Assembly (NCBI GenBank): GCA_016872415.1
Contig: VGZX01000015.1
Location: 1-36,800, forward strand
DNA: 36,800 bases
Reading direction: 5' to 3'
Source of the DNA: SAR202 cluster bacterium
GTDB taxonomy: Bacteria > Chloroflexota > Dehalococcoidia > Lucifugimonadales > Australimonadaceae
Positions 16,473-24,633 of the stretch are shown here, piece after piece. Position 1 is the stretch's first letter. Every line of letters starts with the position of its first letter. The notes below the pieces were generated by a model. That model ran no database searches, was not told the DNA's origin, and saw nothing but the letters and a program-made list of their open reading frames with translations. Made by a program: the position numbers and the translations under genes.

Positions 16473-16945
16473 TAGGTGATCTCCTCCAGCGGCAGGCGCT
16501 TCTGATTGGAACGCGCCTGCTCTGGCTGGGGATAGCCGAACGCGATCGCCAATGCGACGTGGTGCCCCGGCGGCAGACCCAGTACCTTCTTCGCGTACTC
16601 GGCGTTGTGCGCCACCACGGGGCATGAGGCCACGCCGTCGGCCCAGGCGGCCAGCATCATGTTCTGCGCCGCGCGGCCGGCATCGAAGCCGAGATGGGTG
16701 TCGGGCATGACGATGGCAATGACCATGGGCGCCGAGGGCACATGCGTCATGAAGTTGCCGGACCCGGAGAATTCCATCTTCCGCTCCGGGTCCTTCAGGA
16801 CGACGAAGCGATAGGGTTGGTCGTTCTTCGACGAGCCGGCCATTCGCCCGGCCTGCAAGATGCGGTGCTCGACCTCCGCCGGGATGGGTGTATGGAGGTA
16901 GCGCCGCACGTCGCGCTTGCCGACGATGGCCTTGTAGGCGTCCAT
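16280..16945 (-). CDS. Nitroreductase family flavoprotein
   Basis: FMN-dependent nitroreductase-like oxidoreductase. The core (about 1-163) shows KRDVRRYLHTPIPAEVEHRIL for phosphate/FMN binding, QAGRMAGSSKNDQPYRFVV, GRAAQNMMLAAWADGVASCPV and the closing LPLEEITYYERWG. Family members normally stop about there. Here the frame continues 58 residues antisense to ridA with no recognisable similarity, which suggests a lost stop codon. The start is ATG 16945, since AGGAG lies 6 nt upstream; the ATG at 16951 abuts the site. It lies 101 bp downstream of the zinc-ribbon gene on the same strand. Confidence 0.87.
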   Translation of the reverse strand: MDAYKAIVGKRDVRRYLHTPIPAEVEHRILQAGRMAGSSKNDQPYRFVVLKDPERKMEFSGSGNFMTHVPSAPMVIAIVMPDTHLGFDAGRAAQNMMLAAWADGVASCPVVAHNAEYAKKVLGLPPGHHVALAIAFGYPQPEQARSNQKRLPLEEITYYERWGQRQLSGASATMSMANCEPPPGRMLASATCTTMRAGYSGPLKCSIHTSWNGRRSAMSWK

Positions 16946-17046
16946 GCTCATCTCCTAGCGCGAGTCGTTGGACGCGCCAAGCGGCACCGCCGCCGCGTGC
17001 GAGGCATGTGGAGCCGGGGAGCCAGGGACGTGCCCGAAAAAGTCGC

Positions 17047-17256
17047 TTACCGGACGCGCGGGATGTGGTTGGCGCCGTTGCTAATGGGTTCGTTGATGTA
17101 CACGTCCCCATTGCGGATCTTGATGTTGAAGCCGCAGTCGGGGTTCGTGCAGACCCAAGCCTTGTACGTGATGGGGGCGCCTTGGCTACCGAAGTCGGAC
17201 AGGGGAACTAGGTCGCCGGTATTGCATTTGCGGCACAATGGGTACGTGCTCTCCAC
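17047..17256 (-). CDS. Small zinc-ribbon-like protein
   Basis: A 69-residue protein with two cysteine pairs, CRKC (residues 8-11) and C36-x4-C41, in the arrangement of a zinc ribbon. Between them is DFGSQGAPITYKAWVC, and after them a beta-like stretch FNIKIRNGDVYINEP. GTG 17256-17254 is chosen because GGAGGAGG ends 5 nt upstream. An alternative GTG at 17262 overlaps that site, and longer upstream readings lack a ribosome site. Not recognised as a named family; metal binding is inferred from the cysteines only. Confidence 0.72.
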   Translation of the reverse strand: MESTYPLCRKCNTGDLVPLSDFGSQGAPITYKAWVCTNPDCGFNIKIRNGDVYINEPISNGANHIPRVR

Positions 17257-17356
17257 GGACACCTCCTCCACACCAGGTTGAGCGGCGCGGATTGTAGCAC
17301 CGACGCATTTTCCAACACAAGCATGGCGTGGCCGGTCACCTCGCCACCGCATGCTA

Positions 17357-17362
17357 TATAAT
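17357..17362 (+). promoter_or_regulatory. -10 box of tRNA-Val
   Basis: A perfect TATAAT hexamer (in GCTATATAATCG) starts 16 bp before the tRNA 5' end, so transcription would begin within a few bases of it. The -35 region (about 17334-17339, GGTCAC) does not match consensus. Confidence 0.5.
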
Positions 17363-17372
17363 CGCCGCATTG

Positions 17373-17449
17373 GGGCGGTTAGCTCAGTTGGTTAGAGCGT
17401 CGCGTTGACATCGCGGAGGTCAGAGGTTCGAGTCCTCTACCGCCCACCA
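17373..17449 (+). tRNA. tRNA-Val (anticodon GAC)
   Basis: A complete 77-nt cloverleaf. The acceptor stem GGGCGGT/ACCGCCC is fully paired, the D arm is GCTC/GAGC, and the anticodon stem TCGCG/CGCGG holds loop TTGACAT with anticodon GAC at 17407-17409. The T arm AGAGG/CCTCT carries TTCGAGT, followed by discriminator A and encoded CCA (17447-17449). It decodes GUC and GUU valine codons. It stands alone, without another tRNA nearby. Confidence 0.97.
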
Positions 17450-17675
17450 CTCCGGAAATGGCAAGGCACGGCCGCGTCGGGGCGCCTTCCATTCCAATGA
17501 CGTCAAGGCCTCGTCGCCGCTCCGGCTGGGCCCATCGCGGAACCGGCTGCTTTGTCCCGTGTGGCGCCGGAATGGCATCGCGGGGCAACTTGGCGGTTTA
17601 GCGACAATCACGAATCCTCGAAATTACGCGCGCATGGGGATGCTCAAGCGCCTCGCCGGCGTGCATGGATACGCA
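17450..17675. other. Intergenic gap after tRNA-Val
   Basis: About 226 bp separate the tRNA from the chosen lipoprotein start. I see no convincing T-rich terminator and no clear promoter. In-frame upstream starts for the lipoprotein exist (ATG 17634, ATG 17640) but would push the signal peptide away from the N-terminus. Confidence 0.4.
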
Positions 17676-18626
17676 ATGGGTCCAAGCACCGCTCACCGCC
17701 GTCTCATCGCCTCCGTCATCGTCGCGCTCGTGGCCGTGGCGCTCGCCGGGTGCGGCGCGTCTCCCACGGCCACGCCAATGAGCGTGCCCGCCTACAGCGG
17801 CGTGCTTGCCGCGAGCGAGTTCGCCGTGGGCGATAACCGCGTGCCGTTCGGCTTGCTGAACGTCGATGGCGAGATGCTGGAGCGGGCCAACGTCACGGTG
17901 CGGTTCCACCTGCTCCAGGGCGACGGCTCCGTGCCAAAGGACCAGGCGCGCGCCACGTACCGCGCCATTCCCATCGACACACCGCACACGCACGGCCCCG
18001 GCCAAACGGAGCTCGAGGTGCGGTTCCGCGGCATCTACGTCGTCGATTCGGTCCACTTCGACCAGCCCGGCATTTGGGCCGCGTCGTTCGAGGCGACGGA
18101 CCACGGCGGCAACGCGGTCCCGACACGCCCCATGGCGCTGGAGGTTCAGGCGCGGCCGCGCTCGTTCGCCGTGGGCGATCGGGTGCCGCCCACCGACAAC
18201 CTCACGATCCACGATGCGCCGTTCGCCGAGCTGTCGACGCGTCAAGTCGAGCGTGACAACATGCACGAGGTATCCGTGGCCGAGGCGCTGCGTCAAGGGC
18301 GGCCGTTCGTCGTCGTGTTCGCTTCGCCGGCTTTCTGCGTCAGCGCGATGTGCGGCCCTGTCACGGAGATGGTCGCGGATGTCGCGGCGCGGTACGAGGG
18401 CCAGGCGCATTTCATCCACATCGAGCCCTACGACCTGCGAGCGGCGCGAGAGCAGGGCAAGCTGTTGCCGGCGCCCGTGATGGACGAGTGGCGCTTGCAG
18501 ACCGAGCCGTGGGTGTTCGTGGTGAGAGCCGACGGCACGGTGCGGGCGCGCTTCGAGGGCTTGGTGACCGCCGAGGAAGTCGACGCCGCCGTCGCCGAGG
18601 CGCTGGCTTCGCAGCCGGGCCGCTAG
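17676..18626 (+). CDS. Lipoprotein with thioredoxin-like domain
   Basis: 316 residues, predicted to be a membrane-anchored extracytoplasmic protein. The N-terminus has arginines, a hydrophobic stretch (10-23) and a lipobox LAGC with Cys26. A beta-rich region (about 40-160) precedes a thioredoxin-like domain (about 170-312): FVVVFASPAFCVSAMCGPV, with Cys221 and Cys226 spaced CX4C rather than the classic CXXC, and WVFVVRADGTVRARFEG near the end. A role in extracytoplasmic disulfide or copper handling is possible but not shown. ATG 17676 is chosen because it puts the signal peptide at the start; its ribosome site is weak. It ends in a CTAG shared with the next gene. Confidence 0.82.
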   Translation: MGPSTAHRRLIASVIVALVAVALAGCGASPTATPMSVPAYSGVLAASEFAVGDNRVPFGLLNVDGEMLERANVTVRFHLLQGDGSVPKDQARATYRAIPIDTPHTHGPGQTELEVRFRGIYVVDSVHFDQPGIWAASFEATDHGGNAVPTRPMALEVQARPRSFAVGDRVPPTDNLTIHDAPFAELSTRQVERDNMHEVSVAEALRQGRPFVVVFASPAFCVSAMCGPVTEMVADVAARYEGQAHFIHIEPYDLRAAREQGKLLPAPVMDEWRLQTEPWVFVVRADGTVRARFEGLVTAEEVDAAVAEALASQPGR

Positions 18627-19372
18627 CCGAGGCCGACGCCCACGAGCCGCCCGATGCCGTAGGATGCGGCAACCGCCAGCCCGGCCAGCGCGACCATCTC
18701 GAATGCCTTTGGCAGCACGCGGGCGCCGGTGAGCGCTGCGCGCCACGCGCCTATGCCGAACAGGGCGAACGCCGTGAGCCCGACGGACACTCCGAGGCCT
18801 GCCATGCCGCCGGCGAAGGCAAACGGCAGCACCGGGAACGCCGCGGCGAACGCGAAAGCCAGTCCCATGATGACCGCGGAGAAGCCTGGCTTGGGCGCCT
18901 CGCCGGCGAAGCCGAGCTCCTCGCGCATCATCAGCTGAATCCACTGCTCGTGGTCGCGCGACACCGCCGTCACCACCTCGTCGAGCAGCGGGCCGGTGAT
19001 GCCCTTCAGCCGGAATATCTGGCGCGTCTCGGCCAGCTCTTGGTCGCGCATGTGCTCGACCTCGTAACGCTCGCGGCGTTCCTCTGCTTCGCGGAACTCG
19101 CGCTCGCTCTTTGTCGAGACGTAGGCACCGAGGGCCATGGAGATGGCTCCCGCCACCAGTCCCGCCAGTCCCGCCAGCAACACCAGCTCGTTGTTGGACG
19201 TGGCGCCGGCCATGCCCGCGACGAGCGCAACGTTCGAGACGAGCCCATCGTTGGCGCCGAACACCACCTCGCGCAGCATGCCGCCCTCGGGGCGGTGGCG
19301 CTCCGAGCGGCCGCCGCCCCAGGGGATGAACACGCGACGCAGGCTGACGAGGGTATCGGCTATTCGCTGCAC
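18623..19372 (-). CDS. VIT1/CCC1 family iron/manganese transporter
   Basis: 249 residues of the VIT/CCC1 family, which moves Fe2+ or Mn2+ across membranes. Typical first helix LREVVFGANDGLVSNVALVAGM (about residues 33-54), then a second helix with GLVAGAISMALGAYVSTKSERE, a cytoplasmic helical hairpin rich in Glu (about 90-145, EFREAEERRERYEVEHMRDQE; in known members this binds metal), and three C-terminal helices. GTG 19372-19370 has GGGGGG 5 nt upstream. Convergent with the lipoprotein gene: the two stop codons share the palindrome CTAG. Confidence 0.93.
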   Translation of the reverse strand: MQRIADTLVSLRRVFIPWGGGRSERHRPEGGMLREVVFGANDGLVSNVALVAGMAGATSNNELVLLAGLAGLVAGAISMALGAYVSTKSEREFREAEERRERYEVEHMRDQELAETRQIFRLKGITGPLLDEVVTAVSRDHEQWIQLMMREELGFAGEAPKPGFSAVIMGLAFAFAAAFPVLPFAFAGGMAGLGVSVGLTAFALFGIGAWRAALTGARVLPKAFEMVALAGLAVAASYGIGRLVGVGLG

Positions 19373-19461
19373 ATCAGCCCCCCAACGAAGACCTCAAGCC
19401 CAGTGTATCCGAAGGCGACGCCGCGCACGGGCATTCGCCGACCGGCCTCGCGTCCCAGGGG

Positions 19462-19818
19462 TCAGCCGTGTTTCACGTTGCCGATGAAGATTTGGTCGCC
19501 TTCGATCTTCGTCTCGTAGGTCGCGATGGTGTGTGGCGCTCCGACGATAGCCTGGCCGGTTTCCGCGTTGAACGTCCATGCGTGCAGCGGGCACTCGACC
19601 ACCCCCGCCTTGATCGTGCCCTCGCTCATGGGCCCGCCGGAGTGCGGGCAATAGAAATTGGTGACGTGGAATTTGCCATTGTCGTTGAACACGGCAACCG
19701 ACTTGTTGCGCCACTTCCCGGCCTGCGGCCGGAACATGCGTCCCTCGCCCGGCCGCACGTCGCTGGTCTTGCACAGCGGGACGAAATCGGGCACTACCGC
19801 CTGACTCGACGTGACCAT
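19462..19818 (-). CDS. Rieske [2Fe-2S] ferredoxin-like protein
   Basis: 118 residues with a single Rieske domain. Ligands are Cys57 and His59 in YCPHSGGP, and Cys76 and His79 in ECPLHAWTFN, the CXH...CXXH pattern. Small soluble Rieske proteins like this serve as ferredoxins for dioxygenases or as NirD-like subunits; no partner oxygenase or nitrite reductase gene is nearby, so the role is open. ATG 19818 has GGAGG 5 nt upstream. It is 89 bp upstream of the VIT gene on the same strand. Confidence 0.93.
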   Translation of the reverse strand: MVTSSQAVVPDFVPLCKTSDVRPGEGRMFRPQAGKWRNKSVAVFNDNGKFHVTNFYCPHSGGPMSEGTIKAGVVECPLHAWTFNAETGQAIVGAPHTIATYETKIEGDQIFIGNVKHG

Positions 19819-19959
19819 CGCTGCCTCCACGAGTGAGCTTGGCGCGGAGTCTAGCAGGATAGCGACGCGGAGGCACACCGGATTAATGCGGTCGAGGTCG
19901 CCTGCATGGCGGCCATGCGGTAGAATCGCAGCGCCAGACTTCGGACGGGGAGAGGGATC

Positions 19960-20958
19960 ATGATCCAGCGCGCGCGCGAGCCGATGGACCGCAACCTTGC
20001 AATGGAGCTGGTCCGCGTCACGGAGGCGGCGGCCTTGTCGGCGTCGCAGCACATGGGCAAGGGCGACAAGGAACTGGTCGACCAGGCGGCCGTCGACGCG
20101 ATGCGCTTCACGCTGGACAGCGTGCGCATGGACGGCATCGTGGTGATCGGCGAGGGGGAGAAGGACGAAGCGCCGATGCTTTACATCGGCGAGCGCATCG
20201 GCGACGGCTCCGATCCCAATGTCGACATCGCCGTCGACCCGGTCGACGGCACGACGCTGCTGTCGAAGGGACTGCCGGGCGCCATCTCCGCCATCGCGCT
20301 CTCCGAGCAGGGCACGATGCACGTCCCGCGCGAGGTGGCTTACATGAACAAGATCGCCGTCGGGCCCGACGCTCGCGACGCCATTGACATCGAGGCTCCG
20401 GTGTCGGTCAACCTGCGGAGCATCGCGCGCGCGCTCGGCCGCAAGATCGGCGAGTTGACCGTCGTCGTCCTAGACCGCCCTCGCCACGAGCAGTTGCTGA
20501 AGGAGATACGCGCGGCAGGCGCCCGCGTGAAGCTCATCTCCGACGGCGATGTCGCGGCAGGCATCCAGGCCGCCATGCCCGACTCCGGCGTCGACGTGCT
20601 GATGGGCATCGGCGGCACTCCCGAGGGCGTGCTGACGGCGGCGGCCATCCGCTGCGTGGGCGGCGAGATACAGTGTAAGCCGTGGCCGCGCAACGACGAG
20701 GAGCGCAAGCGCGCGCACGACGCGGGCCTGGACCTGAACCACGTGTACGTGACCGAGGAGCTGGTGTCGGGCGACGACGTGTTCTTCGCGGCCACGGGCT
20801 GCAGCACGGGCGAGCTGTTGCACGGCGTCCGCTACTTCACCGGTGGCGCGGAGACCTACTCGCTCGTGATGCGCTCGCGCTCCGGCACGGTGCGGCGCAT
20901 CACGTCCGTGCACAATTTCAACCTCATCGACAAGGTGCGGGCGCGGCCTCGCAAGTAG
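19960..20958 (+). CDS. glpX: Fructose-1,6-bisphosphatase, class II
   Basis: GlpX removes the 1-phosphate of fructose-1,6-bisphosphate in gluconeogenesis; in some lineages it also acts on sedoheptulose bisphosphate. 332 residues, the normal size. The metal-binding motifs GEGEKDEA (64-71) and DPVDGTT (93-99) are intact, with [18 protein letters not shown] further on. ATG 19960 follows GAGAGGG by 3 nt; a second ATG (19984) is possible. A TAGAAT box lies 33 bp upstream. The class I aldolase acting one step earlier lies about 1.4 kb away on the other strand. Confidence 0.96.
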   Translation: MIQRAREPMDRNLAMELVRVTEAAALSASQHMGKGDKELVDQAAVDAMRFTLDSVRMDGIVVIGEGEKDEAPMLYIGERIGDGSDPNVDIAVDPVDGTTLLSKGLPGAISAIALSEQGTMHVPREVAYMNKIAVGPDARDAIDIEAPVSVNLRSIARALGRKIGELTVVVLDRPRHEQLLKEIRAAGARVKLISDGDVAAGIQAAMPDSGVDVLMGIGGTPEGVLTAAAIRCVGGEIQCKPWPRNDEERKRAHDAGLDLNHVYVTEELVSGDDVFFAATGCSTGELLHGVRYFTGGAETYSLVMRSRSGTVRRITSVHNFNLIDKVRARPRK

Positions 20959-20974
20959 TCACCGCGAAACGGGC

Positions 20975-20980
20975 TATCAT
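20975..20980 (+). promoter_or_regulatory. Candidate -10 box of purT
   Basis: TATCAT preceded by GGGC, 48 bp before the purT ATG, in the 70-bp gap after glpX. No -35 match was seen. Confidence 0.3.
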
Positions 20981-20984
20981 CGGT

Positions 20985-21008
20985 GCGGGTATGCAACCCG
21001 CCCCTTTT
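20985..21008 (+). terminator. Weak hairpin with short T run after glpX
   Basis: GCGGGT (20985-20990) and ACCCGC (20996-21001) form a 6-bp stem with a 5-nt loop, followed by CCCTTTT. It could end glpX transcription, but it would also lie in the purT leader if the -10 box at 20975 is used. The T run is short, so this is a weak call. Confidence 0.3.
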
Positions 21009-21028
21009 CATGCCTGCTGGGAGGCGAT

Positions 21029-22210
21029 ATGAGCGCTATTGGCACGCCCCTGACCGCGACCGCGACGCGATTGCTGTTGCTCGGCTCCGGCGAGCTTGGC
21101 AAGGAGGTCGCCATCGAGGCGCAGCGGTATGGCGTCGAGGTCGTGGCGGTCGACCGCTACCCGAGCGCTCCGGCGATGCAGGTGGCGCACCGGGCCCACG
21201 TCATTTCGATGCTGGACGCCGCCGCGCTGCGAGGGGTGGTCGAGGCCGAGCGGCCCCACCTGATCGTGCCGGAGGTGGAGGCAATCGCGACGGATGAGCT
21301 GCTGCGGTTGGAGTCCGAGGGGTGGCGCGTGATCCCCACGGCGCGCGCGGCCCGGCTGACGATGGACCGCGAGGGCATACGGCGCTTGGCGGCCGAGGAG
21401 TTGGGCCTGAAGACATCCCCATACCGCTTCGCCGACAGCCTCGCCTCCTACCGCGCGGCGGTGGCGGCGATCGGCGTGCCGTGCGTGGTGAAGCCGATCA
21501 TGTCGTCGTCCGGCAAGGGACAGAGCGTGGTGCGTGACGAGGCCGCCGCCGACGGGGCCTGGCATCATGCCATGGAGCAGGCGCGGGCGCGCTCGGCGAA
21601 GGTCATCGTCGAAGGCTTCGTGCCGTTCGATTACGAGGTCACGCTGCTCACGGTGCGCCACGCGGGCGGCACGTCGTTCTGCGCGCCCATCGGCCACTTG
21701 CAGATCGATGGCGACTACCGCGAGTCGTGGCAGCCGCAGCCGATGGCGGATAGCGCGCTGGACGAGGCGAAGCGCATCGCGAGGGCAATAACCGACGCGC
21801 TGGGCGGGCAGGGCGTTTTCGGCGTCGAACTGTTCGTCAAGAGCAACGATGTCTACTTCAGCGAGGTGTCGCCGCGACCGCACGACACGGGCATGGTGAC
21901 GCTCATCTCGCAAGACCTGAGCGAGTTCGCCCTTCACGTGCGCGCGATCCTCGGTCTGCCGGTCGTCGCCATCGAGCAGTTCGGGCCGTCGGCGTCGTGC
22001 GCGCTGCTGGTCGACGGCACGTCGGCGCGGGTCCGTTACGAGGGCTTGAGCGAGGCGCTCCGCGAGCCCGGCACCGCATTGCGGCTGTTTGGCAAGCCCG
22101 AGGTGCAAGGCCACCGGCGCATGGGCGTCGGCCTCGCGCGCGGGCGCGACATCGAGGCTGCTCGGGCCAAGGCGCGCCGCGTTGTCGAGGCGGTGCGCCC
22201 CGTGTTGTGA
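21029..22210 (+). CDS. purT: Formate-dependent phosphoribosylglycinamide formyltransferase
   Basis: PurT (GAR transformylase 2) is an ATP-grasp enzyme that formylates GAR using formate and ATP in purine synthesis, an alternative to folate-dependent PurN. 393 residues, matching the family. N-terminal [19 protein letters not shown], then [18 protein letters not shown]; the ATP-grasp part shows [14 protein letters not shown] and [25 protein letters not shown] cut here as separate conserved parts. ATG 21029 has GGGAGG 4 nt upstream. The glyoxylate/PurK relatives differ in the SPRPHDTG metal-loop region, so PurT is secure. Confidence 0.96.
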   Translation: MSAIGTPLTATATRLLLLGSGELGKEVAIEAQRYGVEVVAVDRYPSAPAMQVAHRAHVISMLDAAALRGVVEAERPHLIVPEVEAIATDELLRLESEGWRVIPTARAARLTMDREGIRRLAAEELGLKTSPYRFADSLASYRAAVAAIGVPCVVKPIMSSSGKGQSVVRDEAAADGAWHHAMEQARARSAKVIVEGFVPFDYEVTLLTVRHAGGTSFCAPIGHLQIDGDYRESWQPQPMADSALDEAKRIARAITDALGGQGVFGVELFVKSNDVYFSEVSPRPHDTGMVTLISQDLSEFALHVRAILGLPVVAIEQFGPSASCALLVDGTSARVRYEGLSEALREPGTALRLFGKPEVQGHRRMGVGLARGRDIEAARAKARRVVEAVRPVL

Positions 22211-22282
22211 CGTTCGCGGAGCCCTCACGGACGTCGTCGTGGGCATCCGGCGCCACCCCGCCGCCGGTCGAGCGCCGACGCG

Positions 22283-22313
22283 GCGAGGGCCCGGCGCGAC
22301 GCCGAGCCCTCGC
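22283..22313. terminator. Strong hairpin between convergent purT and fba
   Basis: GCGAGGGC (22283-22290) pairs with GCCCTCGC (22306-22313), and inside it CGGCG with CGCCG, with a CGA loop and a single C/A mismatch. This 13-bp structure sits in the 131-bp gap between two convergent genes, so a two-way terminator or RNA 3'-end stabiliser is likely. Neither side has a T run, so it is not a classic intrinsic terminator. Confidence 0.45.
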
Positions 22314-22341
22314 ATGATGACCAAAATGCCCCGACGGGACG

Positions 22342-23400
22342 TCAGCCCGCCGCGGCCGCCTGCTTTTCCATCGACGGGTCGTACTTGCCTTCACGGGCCG
22401 CGCTCGTGAGACGCGCGCGATGCAGGTACGCGGCCTGGGCGGCGGACACGTTCGCCGACTTGCCGCCCCACGCCTTCAGCGGCGCGGCTTGCAGGCCCCG
22501 ACCGTAGGAATAGCTGAGCTGCCACGGCGCCTGCGCCTGCTTGGCCTGCGCGTTGATCGCCTGCAGGTTGGTCGTCGCTTCGTCGTCGCCCTGGCCGCCC
22601 GATAGGAACACGATGCCCGGTACCGCGGAGGGGACGGTGCGCGAGAACACGGCGATGGTCCGTTCGGCAACCAACTCGGGCGTCGCGCGGTTGGGCGCCT
22701 TGATGGCGGAGATGACCATGTTCGGCTTCAGCAGCATGCCTTCGAGCAGCACGCGTTGAAGGCGGAGCTGATTGAACACCTCGCCCAGCGTCATCTCGGT
22801 CACCTCGGCGCACCGGTCGATGCCGTGGTCGCCGTCCATGAGCACCTCGGGCTCGACGATCGGCACGAGGCCGGCCTCCTGGCTCAACGCGGCATAGCGC
22901 GCGAGCGCGTGGGCATTAGTCTCAATGCAGTACCAGCTGGGGATGTTGTCGCCGATGGCGATGACTGCGCGCCATTTGGTGAAGCGCGCGCCGAACTTGG
23001 CATACTCCGCGAGACGCTCGCGGAGCCCATCGAGCCCCTCGGTGATCGTCTCGCCGGGCGCGAACGGCAATGGCTTGGCGCCGGCGTCCATCTTGATGCC
23101 GGGCATCACGCCTTGGCTCGTGAGCAGCTGCACCAGGGGCGTGCCATCGGCGGCCTTTTGCTTGATCGTCTCATCGTAGAGAATCACGCCGCTGATGAAG
23201 TCCGCCGCGCCCTTCGCGCGGAACAGCATCTCGCGGTAGTCGCGGCGGTTCGCCTCGGTGTTTTCGACGCCGATGGAATCGAAGCGCCGCTTGATGGTGG
23301 ACGTGCTTTCGTCCGCCGCCAAGATTCCCTTGCGAGGAGCGACCAGCTCGCGCGCGGTCGTCGTCAGGCTTTTCGCGTGGGGGTGCATGTCCGTGGCCAT
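22342..23400 (-). CDS. Fructose-bisphosphate aldolase, class I
   Basis: Class I (Schiff-base) aldolase splitting fructose-1,6-bisphosphate into DHAP and GAP. 352 residues, the size of the metazoan-type class I family. Landmarks: GILAADESTSTIKRRF, the substrate-loop KWRAVIAIGDNIPS, PIVEPEVLMDGDH, the Schiff-base Lys225 in MLLKPNMV, and FLSGGQGDDEATTNL. ATG 23400 has AGGAGG 5 nt upstream; a TATGAT box lies 46 bp upstream. With glpX nearby, this gives two consecutive gluconeogenic steps. No class II aldolase is in view. Confidence 0.96.
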   Translation of the reverse strand: MATDMHPHAKSLTTTARELVAPRKGILAADESTSTIKRRFDSIGVENTEANRRDYREMLFRAKGAADFISGVILYDETIKQKAADGTPLVQLLTSQGVMPGIKMDAGAKPLPFAPGETITEGLDGLRERLAEYAKFGARFTKWRAVIAIGDNIPSWYCIETNAHALARYAALSQEAGLVPIVEPEVLMDGDHGIDRCAEVTEMTLGEVFNQLRLQRVLLEGMLLKPNMVISAIKAPNRATPELVAERTIAVFSRTVPSAVPGIVFLSGGQGDDEATTNLQAINAQAKQAQAPWQLSYSYGRGLQAAPLKAWGGKSANVSAAQAAYLHRARLTSAAREGKYDPSMEKQAAAAG

Positions 23401-23446
23401 AATGCCCTCCTATGCGGTAATGGAGCCATGCGTTACGGTGCGCCTT

Positions 23447-23452
23447 ATCATA
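23447..23452 (-). promoter_or_regulatory. Candidate -10 box of the aldolase gene
   Basis: TATGAT preceded by GGC on the minus strand, 46 bp upstream of the aldolase ATG. The expected -35 position (AGCCAT, 23475-23470) does not match consensus. Confidence 0.3.
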
Positions 23453-23597
23453 GCCGCGCCGCGTAACGCATGGCTAGCGCTCGCCCGCCTCGCGGTGACG
23501 ATGGGCTCCTCGTCGGTTCGTGTCGGATGAGGCCGTGCACGGACTGCGCCGCCCGCGCGGCCCGTCTCGTCAATTCTCCCCTCCCACGTGGGTGTCC

Positions 23598-24587
23598 ATG
23601 GACAGTCTCGCCGTCGCGCTCCTCGCCTTCCTCGCCAGCGCCGTGGTGGTGATCGTCGCCGGCATGAACCTTGCCCGGCTTGGCGACGCGATATCCGACA
23701 TTACCGGGTGGGGCAGGGCGTTCGTTGGCACCGTGCTCATCGGCAGCGCCACCAGCCTGCCCGAGCTGGTGACCAACGTCTCGGCGAACATCTTGGGCCT
23801 CCCCGGCCTGGTGCTGGGCAACATTTTCGGCGCCAACCTGTTGAACGTCGCCATCATCAGCGCCGTCGCGCTCGTCGCCGGCGTCCGCAATGTTTACGGC
23901 GGCGGGCAACGCGACACGTTGATGCTGTTCAGCCTCGCGCTGACGCTGGCGGTGATCGCGCTGGCGTTCAGCATCACCGGCGACACGGCGCTGGCCCACG
24001 GCAGCCTCGGCGGGGCGGTGCTCATCGTTGCGTATCTGGCCGGCACGTTTCTCGTATACCGCTTTCGCACGACCACCGTGCACATCAGCGGCGAACCGCC
24101 GGCTACCGAACGGCACGCGGGCAAGGTCTACGGCCAGTTCGCGCTCGCCGCCCTGGTCATCATCGTGTCGGCGCCGGTGCTCACGATCAGCGTCGACGCG
24201 ATCGCCGACGCGACCGGCATCGCTCGCAGCTTCCTTGGCGTGCTGGCGGTGTCGATCGTGACGACGATGCCGGAAACGTCGGTCACTGTCGTCGCGGTGC
24301 TTCGCGGCTCATACCGTCTCGCGCTCGGCAACCTGTTCGGGACCAACGCCTTCAACTTGGCGATCCTGTTCTTCATCGACCTAGCGAGTGCGGATGCGCT
24401 GCTGGACGCGGCCGGGCCCGAGCACCTGGTGGTGGCCGGAAGCGGCGTGGCCTTGATGGTGACATCGCTGCTCACACTGATCAGTTCCCGGCTGCCGGCC
24501 CTGCGATGGGCGCGGGTGTTGCCGGTGGCATCGGTGGCCGCCTACCCGGTGCTGATGTTTTGGGTCTTCAGGCTGTCGCAGCAATAG
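23598..24587 (+). CDS. CaCA-family sodium/calcium (cation) antiporter
   Basis: A 329-residue, roughly ten-helix membrane protein of the cation:calcium antiporter superfamily. The two alpha repeats show GSATSLPELVTNV (49-61) and TTMPETSVTVVA (222-233), each with the ion-coordinating glutamate of the PE pair, and each followed by a GNxFGxN segment (GNIFGAN 74-80; GNLFGTN 244-250). Usual function is Ca2+ export driven by Na+ or H+; the ion is not decided by sequence alone. ATG 23598 gives a clean first helix; the ribosome site is poor, and GTG 23592 is an alternative. Confidence 0.9.
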   Translation: MDSLAVALLAFLASAVVVIVAGMNLARLGDAISDITGWGRAFVGTVLIGSATSLPELVTNVSANILGLPGLVLGNIFGANLLNVAIISAVALVAGVRNVYGGGQRDTLMLFSLALTLAVIALAFSITGDTALAHGSLGGAVLIVAYLAGTFLVYRFRTTTVHISGEPPATERHAGKVYGQFALAALVIIVSAPVLTISVDAIADATGIARSFLGVLAVSIVTTMPETSVTVVAVLRGSYRLALGNLFGTNAFNLAILFFIDLASADALLDAAGPEHLVVAGSGVALMVTSLLTLISSRLPALRWARVLPVASVAAYPVLMFWVFRLSQQ

Positions 24588-24600
24588 GCGCCGGCCCGGC

Positions 24601-24606
24601 TACAAT
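24601..24606 (+). promoter_or_regulatory. Candidate -10 box of the luciferase-like gene
   Basis: TACAAT preceded by GGC, 27 bp upstream of the GTG start at 24634, in the 46-bp gap after the antiporter gene. No -35 box was recognised. Confidence 0.35.
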
Positions 24607-24633
24607 GGCCGCCATCAACCTGGAGGATGTGCC

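Noticed and set aside
17379..17611. Small minus-strand frames over tRNA-Val
   Set aside because: Their peptides (GLEPLTS-like, WAVEDSNL) are the well-known artefacts of translating across the antisense strand of a tRNA T arm.
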